A stretch of 64,000 bases of DNA from NCBI RefSeq assembly GCF_026262505.1, contig NC_067207.1, positions 4,472,252-4,536,251 on the forward strand. Direction: 5' to 3'. Origin of the DNA: Trichomonas vaginalis G3 (taxonomy: Eukaryota > Parabasalia > Trichomonadida > Trichomonadidae). Made by a program: the position numbers and the translations under genes. The notes under the pieces were generated by a model. That model saw nothing but the letters and a program-made list of their open reading frames with translations. It was not told the DNA's origin and made no database searches. Every line of letters starts with the position of its first letter. Position 1 is the stretch's first letter. Below, piece after piece: positions 10,912 through 20,223 of the stretch.

Positions 10912-11453
10912 GGATAGCCGCTGCCAGACCAAATGAATTAACCGTTGTGAATAACGTTTCTGAATCTTTATTTAAAAAGATAAAATATCACGATTTTGGC
11001 TGCGTTAAAAATCAAAGAATTGATGTTTTTGTCAAAAATCTTTTAGAAGAAGTTGCACCCAATTACTTTTATCGTATTAAAAACGATTTACTTCAAACAG
11101 GTTTTATTCCTTCAATTAGAATTCGCGAGCCTCGATTGACAGATTATAAAACAAAATTGAAAAGAGAAGTTCAATCACGTTTATACCAAGTATTAAATTT
11201 TGTTCAGAATCAAGAAGCCAATTTGAATCCATTAAGATTTTTATTGGAAAATGCTGAAGAAAAACTTTCTCAAATAAATGAGAAGATACAAAATTCAATT
11301 ACATATTTAAGATCGTTTGAAATTCCAAATGAATTGTTAGATACGTATATGTTAGAAATTAATGAATTTTGTTATAATTCTCCAGATTATATTTTAGAAC
11401 ATTTCGAAGAATTTTTAGAGGATTTCAAAGAAAAGAATAATTTAATAGACTAA
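10905..11453 (+). CDS. Unknown helical protein inside the hairpin-train element
   Basis: About 182 residues from the ATG at 10905 (an upstream in-frame TTG at 10884 is less likely). The start lies in the half-hairpin copy AAGGAATTGTTGGCTATGAT, so the first codons derive from repeat sequence. The middle (FIPSIRIREPRLTDYKTKLK) is followed by a long predicted coiled-coil or helical stretch (LLENAEEKLSQINEKIQNSI) and an acidic end. No family recognised. It could be the 3' remainder of a longer gene cut by hairpin expansion. It is the only substantial ORF in the element, so it is the first candidate for an element-encoded protein. Confidence 0.45.
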   Translation: MMWIAAARPNELTVVNNVSESLFKKIKYHDFGCVKNQRIDVFVKNLLEEVAPNYFYRIKNDLLQTGFIPSIRIREPRLTDYKTKLKREVQSRLYQVLNFVQNQEANLNPLRFLLENAEEKLSQINEKIQNSITYLRSFEIPNELLDTYMLEINEFCYNSPDYILEHFEEFLEDFKEKNNLID

Positions 11454-11566
11454 AAAATTTATTATTTTTATTTATTGTGAATTTTAAATTGTCACTTTTT
11501 AAGTGTTACTCCCTATTGAAAGTGTCACTTTTTGGGTGTCACTTTTTCGGAAATTCTTATATACTC

Positions 11567-11648
11567 TGAATAAAATATTGGCATATTAGATGAGATAGCT
11601 GATGAAACAGATGAAGATAAATTAAATCATGGACTTTGCCACACTCTG
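11567..11648 (+). repeat. 82-bp direct repeat, right copy
   Basis: Identical to 9514-9595. After it the sequence continues TCCCTAGTTCCTC, matching the 63-bp tandem family at 9322-9450, so the right copy shows the natural continuation of the interrupted sequence. Confidence 0.9.
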
Positions 11649-11889
11649 TCCCTAGTTCCTCAAAATCCTTGACAACGTTGCTTAGAAATTTTGGTTCAAA
11701 ACCTCATCTGATTTTAATCTGTTATGCTACCTGTTAAGTTTCGCGAGATTATAAATGTCATGGAGTTATATAAAAAGGAGGGACAGCTAGGGACACTGGA
11801 AGTACTTGTAAGGCTATCTGTTAAGATTGCATGAAATACTAAAAGTCATGAAATCCATTATCGCTGTGCTAGCTTCACCTTAGAGTAAA

Positions 11890-12099
11890 ATGACGACTAA
11901 AGTCACTGAAGCAATGAAGCAAAAGTTTTTGGTAGAATACATTAAATCAGGAACTATTCCAGAAGGTTTTTACATTCATACTATGAAAGATGGTAGAGTT
12001 CAGTTTAGAAAGATAAAGCAACCATTAGATAAAGAAGGAATTTTGAGAAAGATTAAACTTCATGAGGACAACATTGCTGAACTTAAGAAGAAGTTATAA
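11890..12099 (+). CDS. Small basic protein, unknown (69 aa)
   Basis: ATG at 11890. The protein begins MTTKVTEAMKQKFLVEYIKS, has a middle beta-type segment (GFYIHTMKDGRVQFRKI) and a helical lysine-rich end (HEDNIAELKKKL). No known domain identified. It lies between the TIR insert and the ORF at 12180 and is likely part of the same repetitive element complex rather than a host gene. Its compact composition and ordinary codon use make it plausible as a real small gene. Confidence 0.4.
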   Translation: MTTKVTEAMKQKFLVEYIKSGTIPEGFYIHTMKDGRVQFRKIKQPLDKEGILRKIKLHEDNIAELKKKL

Positions 12100-12179
12100 G
12101 AGTTGAAGAAAGCAGACGACAGTGAGGAATAAAATATTTCGTTAGTTTTATTTTTACTGAAAATTTTTATTTGGATGTA

Positions 12180-12464
12180 ATGACAGAACAAAAGCAACTC
12201 ATTCGAATTCCACAGTATAACAAACATACATTTAAACATTTATTCTTCCTTCCTGAGCATAACATGTTCTTTCAAATACATCCGAGACCAGTTGACTTTT
12301 CATTGACTGTGTATAAAGATAGAAATAGTTATATCATTAAACCATACGATGACGAAGGTAAGTTATGTAAATTGTACGTTAAGAAGTTAGAGAAAGTTTA
12401 TGGCTTCAAGTATGACTACAATAGGGTTAACACTGATGATGAAGATATTGAGGAAAATTTATGA
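12180..12464 (+). CDS. Small protein related to the C-terminus of the HNH endonuclease
   Basis: 94 residues from the ATG at 12180. The segment SYIIKPYDDEGKLCKLYVKK followed by LEKVYGFKYD resembles the last 60 residues of the HNH protein at 5859-6563 (INFTKTGAAYV...VILFINKFKRLYGFM) in spacing and ending. It also has HRPVDF-like (IHPRPVDFSLTVY) beta strands and finishes acidic (TDDEDIEENL), as do the HNH N-terminal repeats. It is likely a stand-alone copy or remnant of that accessory domain. It ends at the start of the 12-bp ENVS repeat. No catalytic HNH residues are present. Confidence 0.45.
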   Translation: MTEQKQLIRIPQYNKHTFKHLFFLPEHNMFFQIHPRPVDFSLTVYKDRNSYIIKPYDDEGKLCKLYVKKLEKVYGFKYDYNRVNTDDEDIEENL

Positions 12465-12606
12465 GAACGTTAGTGAGAACGTTAGTGAAGTCGTTAGTGA
12501 GAACGTTAGTGTGTACGTTAGTGAGAACATTAGTGAGAACGTTAGTGAAAACGTTAGTGTGTACGTTAGTGAGAACGTTAGTGAGAACGTTAGTGAGAAC
12601 GTTTAT
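12463..12606 (+). repeat. 12-bp tandem repeat, 12 units (GAGAACGTTAGT)
   Basis: Twelve head-to-tail units: mostly GAGAACGTTAGT with variants GAAGTCGTTAGT, GTGTACGTTAGT, GAGAACATTAGT and GAAAACGTTAGT. Because the unit is 12 bp and variants are substitutions only, one plus frame stays open, reading ENVS, EVVS, VYVS and ENIS repeats. The HNH protein upstream also has ENVS in its acidic N-terminus, so this repeat may derive from, or once have been, coding sequence of the element. Confidence 0.9.
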
Positions 12607-12623
12607 TTTTTTCATGCACGTGT

Positions 12624-12667
12624 ATTGTGTCGCGGGGAGTTGCCATGGGCAATGACCTGCGCACAAT
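12624..12667. other. GC-rich hairpin after the 12-bp repeats
   Basis: A short GC-rich island in otherwise AT-rich DNA. ATTGTGTCGCGG pairs imperfectly with CCTGCGCACAAT, around an inner perfect stem TTGCC-ATG-GGCAA. Could be a structured RNA or an element end; nothing further can be said. Confidence 0.45.
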
Positions 12668-12809
12668 ATATAATGTACAGAGAGGTGAGATGAGGTGGTT
12701 TATGTGATAAATACTTTACGTGACAGAACAGTTTAAGGTTATTAGAAATATTGCATCTGCGATGTAAAATATACGTTAGTGGTTTTGTAAAGTGTCAGAT
12801 TGACATATC

Positions 12810-13362
12810 ATGAGTATGGTGGAACGCAGTGCCACCGTACTGATGAATTGTATACTAACTACATTAAATCATCCAGATTTTAATTCACCCACTCCAATTC
12901 AAACTAATTTTGAGCAAGCCGATACAAATCAAGGTTCAGATGCTCCAATTCGCTCCGAAAATTCAAATATTGCAGACTCTACAGATTTAGAACCAGAAAA
13001 TCAAAACCATCCTTCTACAAATCAAATGTCTAGTAATCTAGAACATAAGCTGGACCTTCTTGATCATATTGAAAAACAATTATCGAAAATGCGCTCGTTA
13101 TTGGGAATTCTTCCTACTACAAATGCTATTGTTGGGCCGTCAAAACAAGTTTCAGTTAATAGCAAGCAAAATTCTGAAAAAATAAGAAAAAATCTTCCAT
13201 AACAACAAAATCAAACAATAAAAAACAAAATTCATCCGACAATCCTCCTAAACGTAAAGCTCCTATTTCGGAAAGGATTCTCAGCGATAATAACTTATAT
13301 TTTCAAGTTCATCGAAAGAGATCGAAAAGCAAACGTTCCACATCTACAGAGAAAAAGAATTG
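12810..13362 (+). pseudogene. Broken unknown gene, basic C-terminus
   Basis: An open stretch of 130 residues from the ATG at 12810 is rich in Asn/Ser/Gln, with a short helical segment (EHKLDLLDHIEKQLSKMRSL). It is followed by further coding-like sequence of the same composition ending in a basic, Ser/Lys/Arg-rich tail (VHRKRSKSKRSTSTEKKN). The whole looks like the 3' part of a gene that is now broken. Family not recognised; given its place beside the element complex it may belong to a mobile element. Confidence 0.4.
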
Positions 13363-16003
13363 ATATATGAAGTCTAATTCCTTTTATAACTACTATATTT
13401 TTATTCTTATGACTAAAAATAATATATTATTTAACAATTTTCATTTTTTTCTTTTAACAATTTCGTTTTATTTCCATTTATTGTTAAATGATTTTTAGTA
13501 TACACCTTTCTTTGTTCATCTTCTAAATACAATTTATTTTTTCTTAGATATAATTCTATTCATTCAATTCGATCGTCATTTTTCAGTACATGGTCGTAAT
13601 TTTCAATTATTGATCGCGATTTTACTTCAGAATTTGTTCGCAATATTGCTTATCAAAATTATATCTCTATTCTCTCATTTCTGTTTAGTCAATATCATTA
13701 CACTCCTATTGTCTAATAACATGCTATTAATTTTCTTAAAATTAAAAAAAAAATATCAACTTTTAAAAACAGAAACTTAACATCCTTAGGTCAATGGATT
13801 TTGATGTGAGATACATTTAATCTGTTTTTCTTTTTTTATTTTAAATAATTGAATATTTATAGTTGTTATGGGTCTTACATCATGTAAAACGAATTTTCTT
13901 AAAGTAAATTTACTTTTTCTTCAATCTTTCTTACATATTTATTAAAAAAAAAATTATCCAAAAAAAGATGTTTTAGAATGAAAAAAAAATAGAAAAATCT
14001 TCATTTATAGTCTTTCTTGAATGTATACGTTTTGATTTTTTTAAAAAAAAATTCAATTTCTAGAAAAATCGAGAAAAAATCATTTTCTTCTATTTTTAGG
14101 ACGCCATACCCATTGAAATCTCCTCTCAGGACGCCATAAACTATTCAATTATGGTGTAAACTTCTCAAATATTGAATAGTTTACATCAGGACGCCTTAGG
14201 ACGCCAACCCTTTACGCGCCCATCAAGTTCAGTTCGACTATGTATGTAGTAATTCCTCAATAAAGTGCCAAAACCCTATTAAAATATATGAACATTTTCA
14301 ACATTTTAATGTTTTTATTTAAAAATTTGACGGAATATGAGCTTCAAACAATTATTATGTAAATAAAAATAATTAAAGATATGTATTTATTCGTATTACA
14401 ACCGTAGTAAGTCGATTCTTCCTTTCTTCTACTGAGTTTTGAATTTGATTTCGAATTGTAAAGAGATTCAAAGGGAAAATACTAGCGGATAAAAACTACC
14501 TCCATGAAAGGGTCATAATGGAGTCAAGTTGTATTTTTTGATATTTTTTGCTTTTCGAGCCTAAATAGGTAGCCAAGATAATGCCTAAAAATAAGGTTCT
14601 AAATTCTGAAGTTTACATGATCCTCTTGTGTGCACCCTTAATTTGTTGAATTTTTCATTGTACTCAGATTCTTTTTACAAATATAGCGATTAATGAAGAG
14701 TGCAGTTATGTTAATCAGATAATAAAAATGCGAATGGATCATCGCTATTCTCCTGTGGTAGTAATTTATGTTTTATTAGCTAGATATGATAAATGGCTAA
14801 TAAAAATATGAAATATTTGATCCTAAATATGAGAAGCTCGAAAATGAATCAAGTAATTTCTTCAGACTTGTCAAAAAGAAATGTCATAATGGAATTAAAA
14901 TGATGTCAATTTGAAATAAATTGGGTTTCTTGACAACAAAAATTTGAGAGCGAAAGTAGGTTTTAGAATTGAAAGTATTAACGAAAATTTGATAGGAAAT
15001 CATTAGGCATTATGTTGTAATCATGAATATCTCAAAATTATAATTTGGGAAAACTGTATCATAAAAACTTTGGGATGATTAAAATTTTTACGAGTGAAAA
15101 TTAAATTTTAGTTAAAAATTATACTAGTTAAAGAATAATAAAACATTAATAAGAATTGAATAGAAAAGAGATTTGTAAAAAAAAAGATAAAGATCTGAAA
15201 TTCAAATTCAGTAATGATTTAGATTAGGCATTAGGCATAGTTGAATAAAATGAGCAAAAAAATTAATTTAGACGTGATTAATTATGAACGAAAGTAATTG
15301 TTGGTAAGATAATTAAAATTAATAAAAATTTAAAATGCATAGATGCATAGGGAAGTGGTGACAGCATTTGGGAATTTCGTTTTCTCCGATTTTACGTTGA
15401 GATTGATTGAAATATTTTTAATTGTATTGATATCCTTGTTAAAATATTATAAAAATAGTTCAAAAATTAATTAACGAGTTACATTCAAAATGATTTTAAT
15501 TGAATATTAATATGTGGCCGGATGTAAATTATTCAAATATGATAGGCTGTATATGCGAAAATTTATCCAAGTTATCAACGTTTAAATTCTCACAAAAATA
15601 AAATTCAAATCTATGAATATATTTTATAATGAATTGTCATTCTTCATTCTCTAAATCAATTTACTTAATAAATCATTTCTTTCAAAATTCAATATTTTAT
15701 TATAATATCCAAATATGATCGTTTAAATATTTTATTTCATTAATATTAAAATGTTGTGATACAATTCTGAATTGAATAATTCCTTTTGAAATGTCATAAC
15801 AAAAATTTTGAGAATCCAACGATCTCGAAACGAAGAAGATTCATTACTTTCATTATAAATGCCCAATTCCCTAAAATTAAGATCACAAAATTTTCTGGAC
15901 TATCAAAACTCCTTCGGCGGATTTTAATAATATTATTATATATATAACACATATCAAAATTTAATTTAAAACAACAGTCTTCTCAAATTGTATATTTTGA
16001 AAT
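13363..16003. other. AT-rich intergenic region, 2.6 kb
   Basis: No ORF with coding character, no RNA gene recognised. Long A/T runs. The only distinctive structure is the AGGACGCC cluster at 14098-14205, annotated separately. The 3' end holds the promoter of the gene at 16014. Confidence 0.7.
14098..14205. repeat. Four AGGACGCC words around a 13-bp inverted repeat
   Basis: AGGACGCC occurs at 14098, 14128, 14188 and 14198, two on each side of a perfect inverted repeat TAAACTATTCAAT (14137-14149) / ATTGAATAGTTTA (14171-14183). The words are GC-rich in a very AT-rich setting. This may be the remnant of a transposon end or a binding-site cluster. Confidence 0.7.
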
Positions 16004-16009
16004 TCATAA
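16004..16009 (+). promoter_or_regulatory. Initiator-like element TCATAA
   Basis: TCATAA lies just upstream of the ATG at 16014, with the presumed transcription start at its A (16006). This matches the trichomonad initiator TCA(+1)YWW at its usual distance of under 20 bases. Confidence 0.6.
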
Positions 16010-16013
16010 CTCA

Positions 16014-16538
16014 ATGAACAATCCAATACACTATTCGCTCCAAGATGCTATTAATGCATTGGACGACGAAATGAAATTTAACACTGGTGGTTGGCATTTA
16101 TCTAACATATCCAAAATCAAAGAAGCTTCAAATACTTTCCATTCAGAGCAAACGAAAAAATTCATTTTAGTAATTGTCCATTATATGAGGGGTCCTTATG
16201 CTACATCCCTCATCAAGTTTAAACTCGCGCAATTATTGAATCTCCTGAACTCATATAATGTCAGCGGATTCCATGAGTCAATTGATGAATTACGTCAGCA
16301 AATACACTCTTCTTATGAATTTATGTATGACTCTACATTTAAGGAAGCTTCTCAGCAAATGATTCGCCAATTAATTTCAACACCTAATGTTGTTCGAGTT
16401 CAACCAAAAGTCCCGGTGAGAACATATAGAATTAAGACATCAACACCTGTGGCAAAACTTGCCCATAATTTTACACCTCAAACCGTTCAATTGCATAATG
16501 CAATGAGACAAACAACACCACCTCCCCAAATTATATGA
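16014..16538 (+). CDS. Unknown 174-aa protein
   Basis: Residues 1-125 look all-helical (NISKIKEASNTFHSEQTKKF, LIKFKLAQLLNLLNSYNV, FHESIDELRQQIHSSYEF) and may form a compact bundle. The C-terminal 45 residues are Pro/Thr/Gln-rich and probably disordered (VPVRTYRIKTSTPVAKLAHN). No signal peptide or membrane segment. The start is supported by the initiator TCATAA 8 bases upstream of the ATG. It is flanked by AT-rich spacers with no partner gene. The helical half is reminiscent of adaptor or centriolar proteins, but no family can be named. Confidence 0.7.
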   Translation: MNNPIHYSLQDAINALDDEMKFNTGGWHLSNISKIKEASNTFHSEQTKKFILVIVHYMRGPYATSLIKFKLAQLLNLLNSYNVSGFHESIDELRQQIHSSYEFMYDSTFKEASQQMIRQLISTPNVVRVQPKVPVRTYRIKTSTPVAKLAHNFTPQTVQLHNAMRQTTPPPQII

Positions 16539-17086
16539 CTTTATTAGTATGTTTTTTTAATACCATGATAAACATGTTTTTAGTTATTATAATAAATTAT
16601 TTTTTATTAGTACTTGATATCCTCTTATCGAAATGAAAATACCCTTAATTATCCATTTTGGTATTCAGTAAATGCATTACGACTACAAATGAGAAAATAA
16701 ATTTCAAAAATAAATGGGCAAAATTGTAAATAATGATTGGTCGTAAAAGAAATTTAAACTATATATGAAGCAATTTAATAAAAGCATGATGATTACTGCG
16801 AATAATTATTGAATAATTTCGGCAATCGAAATAAAATGTGTGTTCAGTGTTTTAAATATAATAAATCATCTCTAATGGTAAGTGCTAGTAAAATAGTGCT
16901 TGAAAACAAGCTTCCAGACAATTTATTAATTGGAAATTTTTGTTGTCAGTGTCCTAATATCGTAATAAGGCCATTTCAACATGTTTTAGTATTATAAGAT
17001 CAAAAAAGTAATAATTCAATAATAATATATAATACCCTTTATCTCTATTCGCATCCAAATATAATAAGGTCTACTTTGCTAATATT
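16539..17086. other. Intergenic, 550 bp
   Basis: AT-rich spacer between convergent genes. A 53-codon frame at 16836-16997 encodes two CxxC-like pairs (MCVQC and CCQC) but lacks a convincing promoter or coding bias; not called as a gene. Confidence 0.5.
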
Positions 17087-17770
17087 TTAAGCGACATTTC
17101 CATCCTTATTAATGAACTTGTACATCGAGAAATCAAATTGTTCAAGAGAATCCAACATAAGTGTTGGTTTAACACCGTAATCATCTAAAAGTTTCTGATA
17201 AGGAAGGGATTTATCTGGAACCATGATGCATTGCATTCCTGCTGAGATAGCAGCCTTAACACCGGTTGGAGCATCTTCGAAGACAAGAACTTGTGTTGGA
17301 TCATCAATTCCGAGTTTCTTCATTGTTGTAAGGAAGATTTCTGGGTTTGGTTTGCCGTGTGTAACTTCATTACCGCATGTAGATGTATCGAGCATATCAA
17401 GAAGATCCATATTCTTTGTGCATTTGGCTTCAAGGTTGCATCTGTTGCTGCCTGTAGCAATACCGATTGGTACACGCATTTCATGGAATTTTTTAACTAA
17501 TTGCCTAGCTCCTGGCATGAGGTCTGATTCTTTCAAAAATCCGTTGAGAACAATATCGAATTTCTGCATCCATTCAATTGGATCTCCTTCGAGACCGAAG
17601 CCTTTCATCAAAATTTTGCCGCAAGTTGGGCCTGTTGTTCCCATGATAGCAAGATGAAGATCTTGTGTAAGCTCATGGCCACTGTAGTGCTTGATAGCCT
17701 TTGCGAAGATGCCTTCAGAGTCAATAAGAAGTCCATCAACATCGCAGATAACGCAACGAATTGTCTTCAT
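17087..17770 (-). CDS. HAD-superfamily phosphatase, pseudouridine-5'-phosphatase/HDHD1-like
   Basis: 227 residues, the usual length for beta-phosphoglucomutase-like HAD enzymes. All four motifs are present: motif I CDVDGLLIDSE (nucleophile Asp and acid Asp), a helical cap at about 15-80, motif II ATGSNRCNL, motif III Lys in HGKPNPEIF and motif IV VFEDAPTGVKAA. The family hydrolyses phosphate from small metabolites such as pseudouridine 5'-phosphate, sugar phosphates or 2-deoxyglucose 6-phosphate, with Mg2+. The DVDGLLIDSE signature and the EDAPTG motif are typical of the HDHD1/DOG group; substrate cannot be fixed from sequence. No targeting peptide is seen, so cytosolic. The start at 17770 is the first ATG; a canonical initiator is not obvious upstream. 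Confidence 0.9.
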   Translation of the reverse strand: MKTIRCVICDVDGLLIDSEGIFAKAIKHYSGHELTQDLHLAIMGTTGPTCGKILMKGFGLEGDPIEWMQKFDIVLNGFLKESDLMPGARQLVKKFHEMRVPIGIATGSNRCNLEAKCTKNMDLLDMLDTSTCGNEVTHGKPNPEIFLTTMKKLGIDDPTQVLVFEDAPTGVKAAISAGMQCIMVPDKSLPYQKLLDDYGVKPTLMLDSLEQFDFSMYKFINKDGNVA

Positions 17771-18262
17771 TCAAGAAAAATTTTGCTCGGCTAATGTAAA
17801 ATTTCAGAATATTTTGATAGTTTTTTGGAAAATCTATAATGCTTATGCTATTAGGCATCGTTTCCCATTATCAGTGAGTCGCCTTTTCATCGTTTTAATC
17901 GTAATGGTCTAAAAATGATTCCGTTGAATCTTCTCAACCGATTGAATTTTTGGATGTATTTCGTAAAAGATTGAAAACGAGCAACATAATTTTGTTGTTT
18001 GTTGATTTCCCTGATGACAAATCCTCAACTGAAATGAGCTGTATTTGATGGAACTCCTTATAATCATGATATAAATAAATTTTGGTAAGTAAAATTTATC
18101 AAATGAAGATTGAATGTGTCTTCTTTAACCTGTAGTGTTTTTTGATTGGCCTGATAAACTCCATCACTATGCTGCTATCAGGTATATAGCAATCAACGGT
18201 AAACAAGAGTATGAAATATCAAAAATAACATTTTTAATAATAATACAAACAGAAAATACAAT
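17771..18262. other. Intergenic, 490 bp
   Basis: AT-rich spacer between the HAD gene and the next minus-strand gene. No further feature seen. Confidence 0.5.
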
Positions 18263-19741
18263 TTATTTAGGAAGGGGTCTTGGAGTCTTCATCTTTGTAA
18301 TCGATTTAAAATCGATCTTAACATCAAGACGAGGTCCTTCCTGTACTTTTGATGCTGAACTCATAGGACGACGCGTTGAGTGTCCTCTATGCTCTACGAA
18401 TGGAATCGTGACCTTAGGATTCTTAGGAGAACTTGCATATCTAGTTTGAAGAGATTTCTTTGTTTTCTCGTTCGACGATAGCTCCTTTTGATACTCTGAT
18501 TCAAGGAGTTGTTCCTTTCTTTCTCCGTTCTTTATCAAGCACTCTTTCTCCCTTTCTTGTTTTTCAAGCAAATTACTGTAAGCAACTTTCATTGCTTCAA
18601 CTGCTCGTGCTCTAGCGGCTTCTGTTTCTTGCTTTTCGAGCTCATCGGCTATAGATTTAAGATGTTTTGCTTGATCAAAATCATGAGCAAGAGCAAGTTG
18701 ACGTTGCTGCCTCTTTAACTGTAAAAGATGTGAACTTGGCTTAGAGAATTGTTGCATTGTATCTGGGCTACCCCATAGAGCTTGAAAATCTTCGATTTGA
18801 CGCTGATGTTCTAATTCAAGAGCCTTTTGTCTTCTTTCGACTTCTTGTTTATGATTGTCTAGCTTCTGATGATATTCTTCTGTAATCTGTGACTCTCTGC
18901 TCTGTACTTGTTCCAAACGATATTTAATTTGTTGTTTTTCATGAGAATTATCATATTGAGCACGATCTTCATTAAGTGTTTTAACAATGAGTTTAATAGC
19001 TTCATCTATTTGAGAAGCGTAATCGTATTCTTCAGCATCAATTGCTTTTGTATTTTCTTCACGAGCATAAAACAGGAGATCTTGACATATTGATATATCT
19101 GGTGCTGTTTTCTTTTTAATTGTATTTTTGAGTGCTGCATCAAGATCTGCAGTTTTATGGGTGTATTCATGTATATTTTCGCAAAATGATGGTATCTTTG
19201 GCTTCTTCGGTTCTAATGCTGCAACAAGTAATGGATTTTTCTTTGAATTCTTGTCTTCTGAATCTTCTGATTTGTTTTTCTTGTCATTCATTTCAGCAAG
19301 CTCGGATTTAAGATCAATTTGTAACATTTCATCTTTTTCTGGAGATGCATCATCTTTATTTTCGTTTGTTTCTTTGATTATTTCATTATCGGTAGGTTCG
19401 GGTGAATTTGTTAATATAACTGGAGGGAGTATTGTTTGTGAGTTCTTGAATTCAATACTTTCCTCTGCTATTGGTATTTTCGATTCATTTTCTTTGGTTT
19501 TTAATTTTGTACTCGAATTTGGAATTGCTGAATCTAAAGATGTTAGTAAAACATGTTCTGACATCGGAATTTTCTTTTCATTTTCAGACATAGGCTCCAT
19601 TTTGGCATTATCTGAATCTACATCGCCAAAAGTGCTATTATTAAGAATAGGACTAAATGCTTCATCTTTTATAGCTAAGGATTCATCATCCTGTACTGTT
19701 AAATCTTGATCTTTTTGAGTATCTGCTTTTATTGATGACAT
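18263..19741 (-). CDS. Coiled-coil protein with acidic N-terminus (492 aa)
   Basis: Residues 1-165 are acidic and disordered. About 175-245 form a helical domain with a UVR-like pair of helices (EEYDYASQIDEAIKLI). About 250-430 form a long coiled coil (EKQQIKYRLEQVQSRESQIT, HKQEVERRQKALELEHQRQI), interrupted by a second UVR-like motif (ALAHDFDQAKHLKSIADELE). The tail is basic. This build is found in several protist centriole or cytoskeleton-associated coiled-coil families, but no named family is certain. ATG 19741 is preceded by the initiator TCATAA on the minus strand (19748-19753). Confidence 0.75.
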   Translation of the reverse strand: MSSIKADTQKDQDLTVQDDESLAIKDEAFSPILNNSTFGDVDSDNAKMEPMSENEKKIPMSEHVLLTSLDSAIPNSSTKLKTKENESKIPIAEESIEFKNSQTILPPVILTNSPEPTDNEIIKETNENKDDASPEKDEMLQIDLKSELAEMNDKKNKSEDSEDKNSKKNPLLVAALEPKKPKIPSFCENIHEYTHKTADLDAALKNTIKKKTAPDISICQDLLFYAREENTKAIDAEEYDYASQIDEAIKLIVKTLNEDRAQYDNSHEKQQIKYRLEQVQSRESQITEEYHQKLDNHKQEVERRQKALELEHQRQIEDFQALWGSPDTMQQFSKPSSHLLQLKRQQRQLALAHDFDQAKHLKSIADELEKQETEAARARAVEAMKVAYSNLLEKQEREKECLIKNGERKEQLLESEYQKELSSNEKTKKSLQTRYASSPKNPKVTIPFVEHRGHSTRRPMSSASKVQEGPRLDVKIDFKSITKMKTPRPLPK

Positions 19742-20223
19742 CCTAAGTTATGAAAAAATACGTTTTTGAAATTTTGCGAGCTCTGTTTATTTTTTATGAA
19801 TTAATAATAAAGATATTTTCATATCATGTGTTAAACTAGCTTATTTTAGGAAAATTTTAGTTCTATCATTGATCTTTTGTCTGGAAATCAGCACTTGAAA
19901 CGTATTCTATCTACACATAGATATAATGTAATACATATGAATAGGTTGTATAGTTCTGTGTTCGAAAACTTGAGATAATTCAAATTTTTGATTAAATTCT
20001 TTGAATTAGACTTTGTAAACAAGTCCTTTGATCTATGCTTTCTTCTCAAATGCGTGATTCATGAGATATCAAACATGAATTTTATTATTTATTTGAAAAA
20101 TTTCAAAAATATTAATATAATTTGGAGAAATTTCTTAGCATGTGAAGGTCTCTTTAGATATTGATAATGGTATAGATAAATATAAAGTATAAAAAAAAGT
20201 TAAACGACAAGAATAAAAAAATC
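19742..20223. other. Divergent intergenic region, 480 bp
   Basis: Lies between divergently transcribed genes (19741 minus, 20224 plus). Apart from the minus-strand initiator no motif stands out; just upstream of 20224 is an A-rich run ending AATCATG. Confidence 0.5.
19748..19753 (-). promoter_or_regulatory. Initiator-like element TCATAA
   Basis: On the minus strand, TCATAA precedes the ATG at 19741 by about 7 bases, after a T-run; it fits the trichomonad initiator TCAYWW. Confidence 0.6.

Larger units (their letters stand above)
9596..11566. mobile_element. Inserted TIR element carrying a hairpin train, about 1.97 kb
   Basis: The ends carry terminal inverted repeats: 9601-9624 and 11537-11560 match as inverted copies in 23 of 24 positions (core ATAAGAATT, then CCGAAAAAGTGACA). 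The right end also has three nearby GTCACTTTTT copies. The insert interrupts a sequence family otherwise continuous as ...CCACACTCTG then TCCCTAG..., and identical 82-bp direct repeats flank it. Within those repeats the immediate flanks also share ACTCTG (9590-9595 and 11563-11568), so a 6-bp target duplication inside a pre-existing tandem is an alternative reading. Contents: AT-rich 9640-9890, the hairpin train 9902-10911, and one ORF at 10905-11453. No transposase, integrase or capsid gene is recognised, so the class is unknown; it may be non-autonomous. Confidence 0.75.

Noticed and set aside
12427-12666. Minus-strand frame of VLTN repeats
   Set aside because: It is the reverse reading of the 12-bp tandem repeat; any 12-bp repeat gives several open frames.
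16836-16997. 53-codon frame with two CxxC-like pairs
   Set aside because: Too short, no initiator, no recognisable zinc-ribbon spacing, and no similarity to neighbours.
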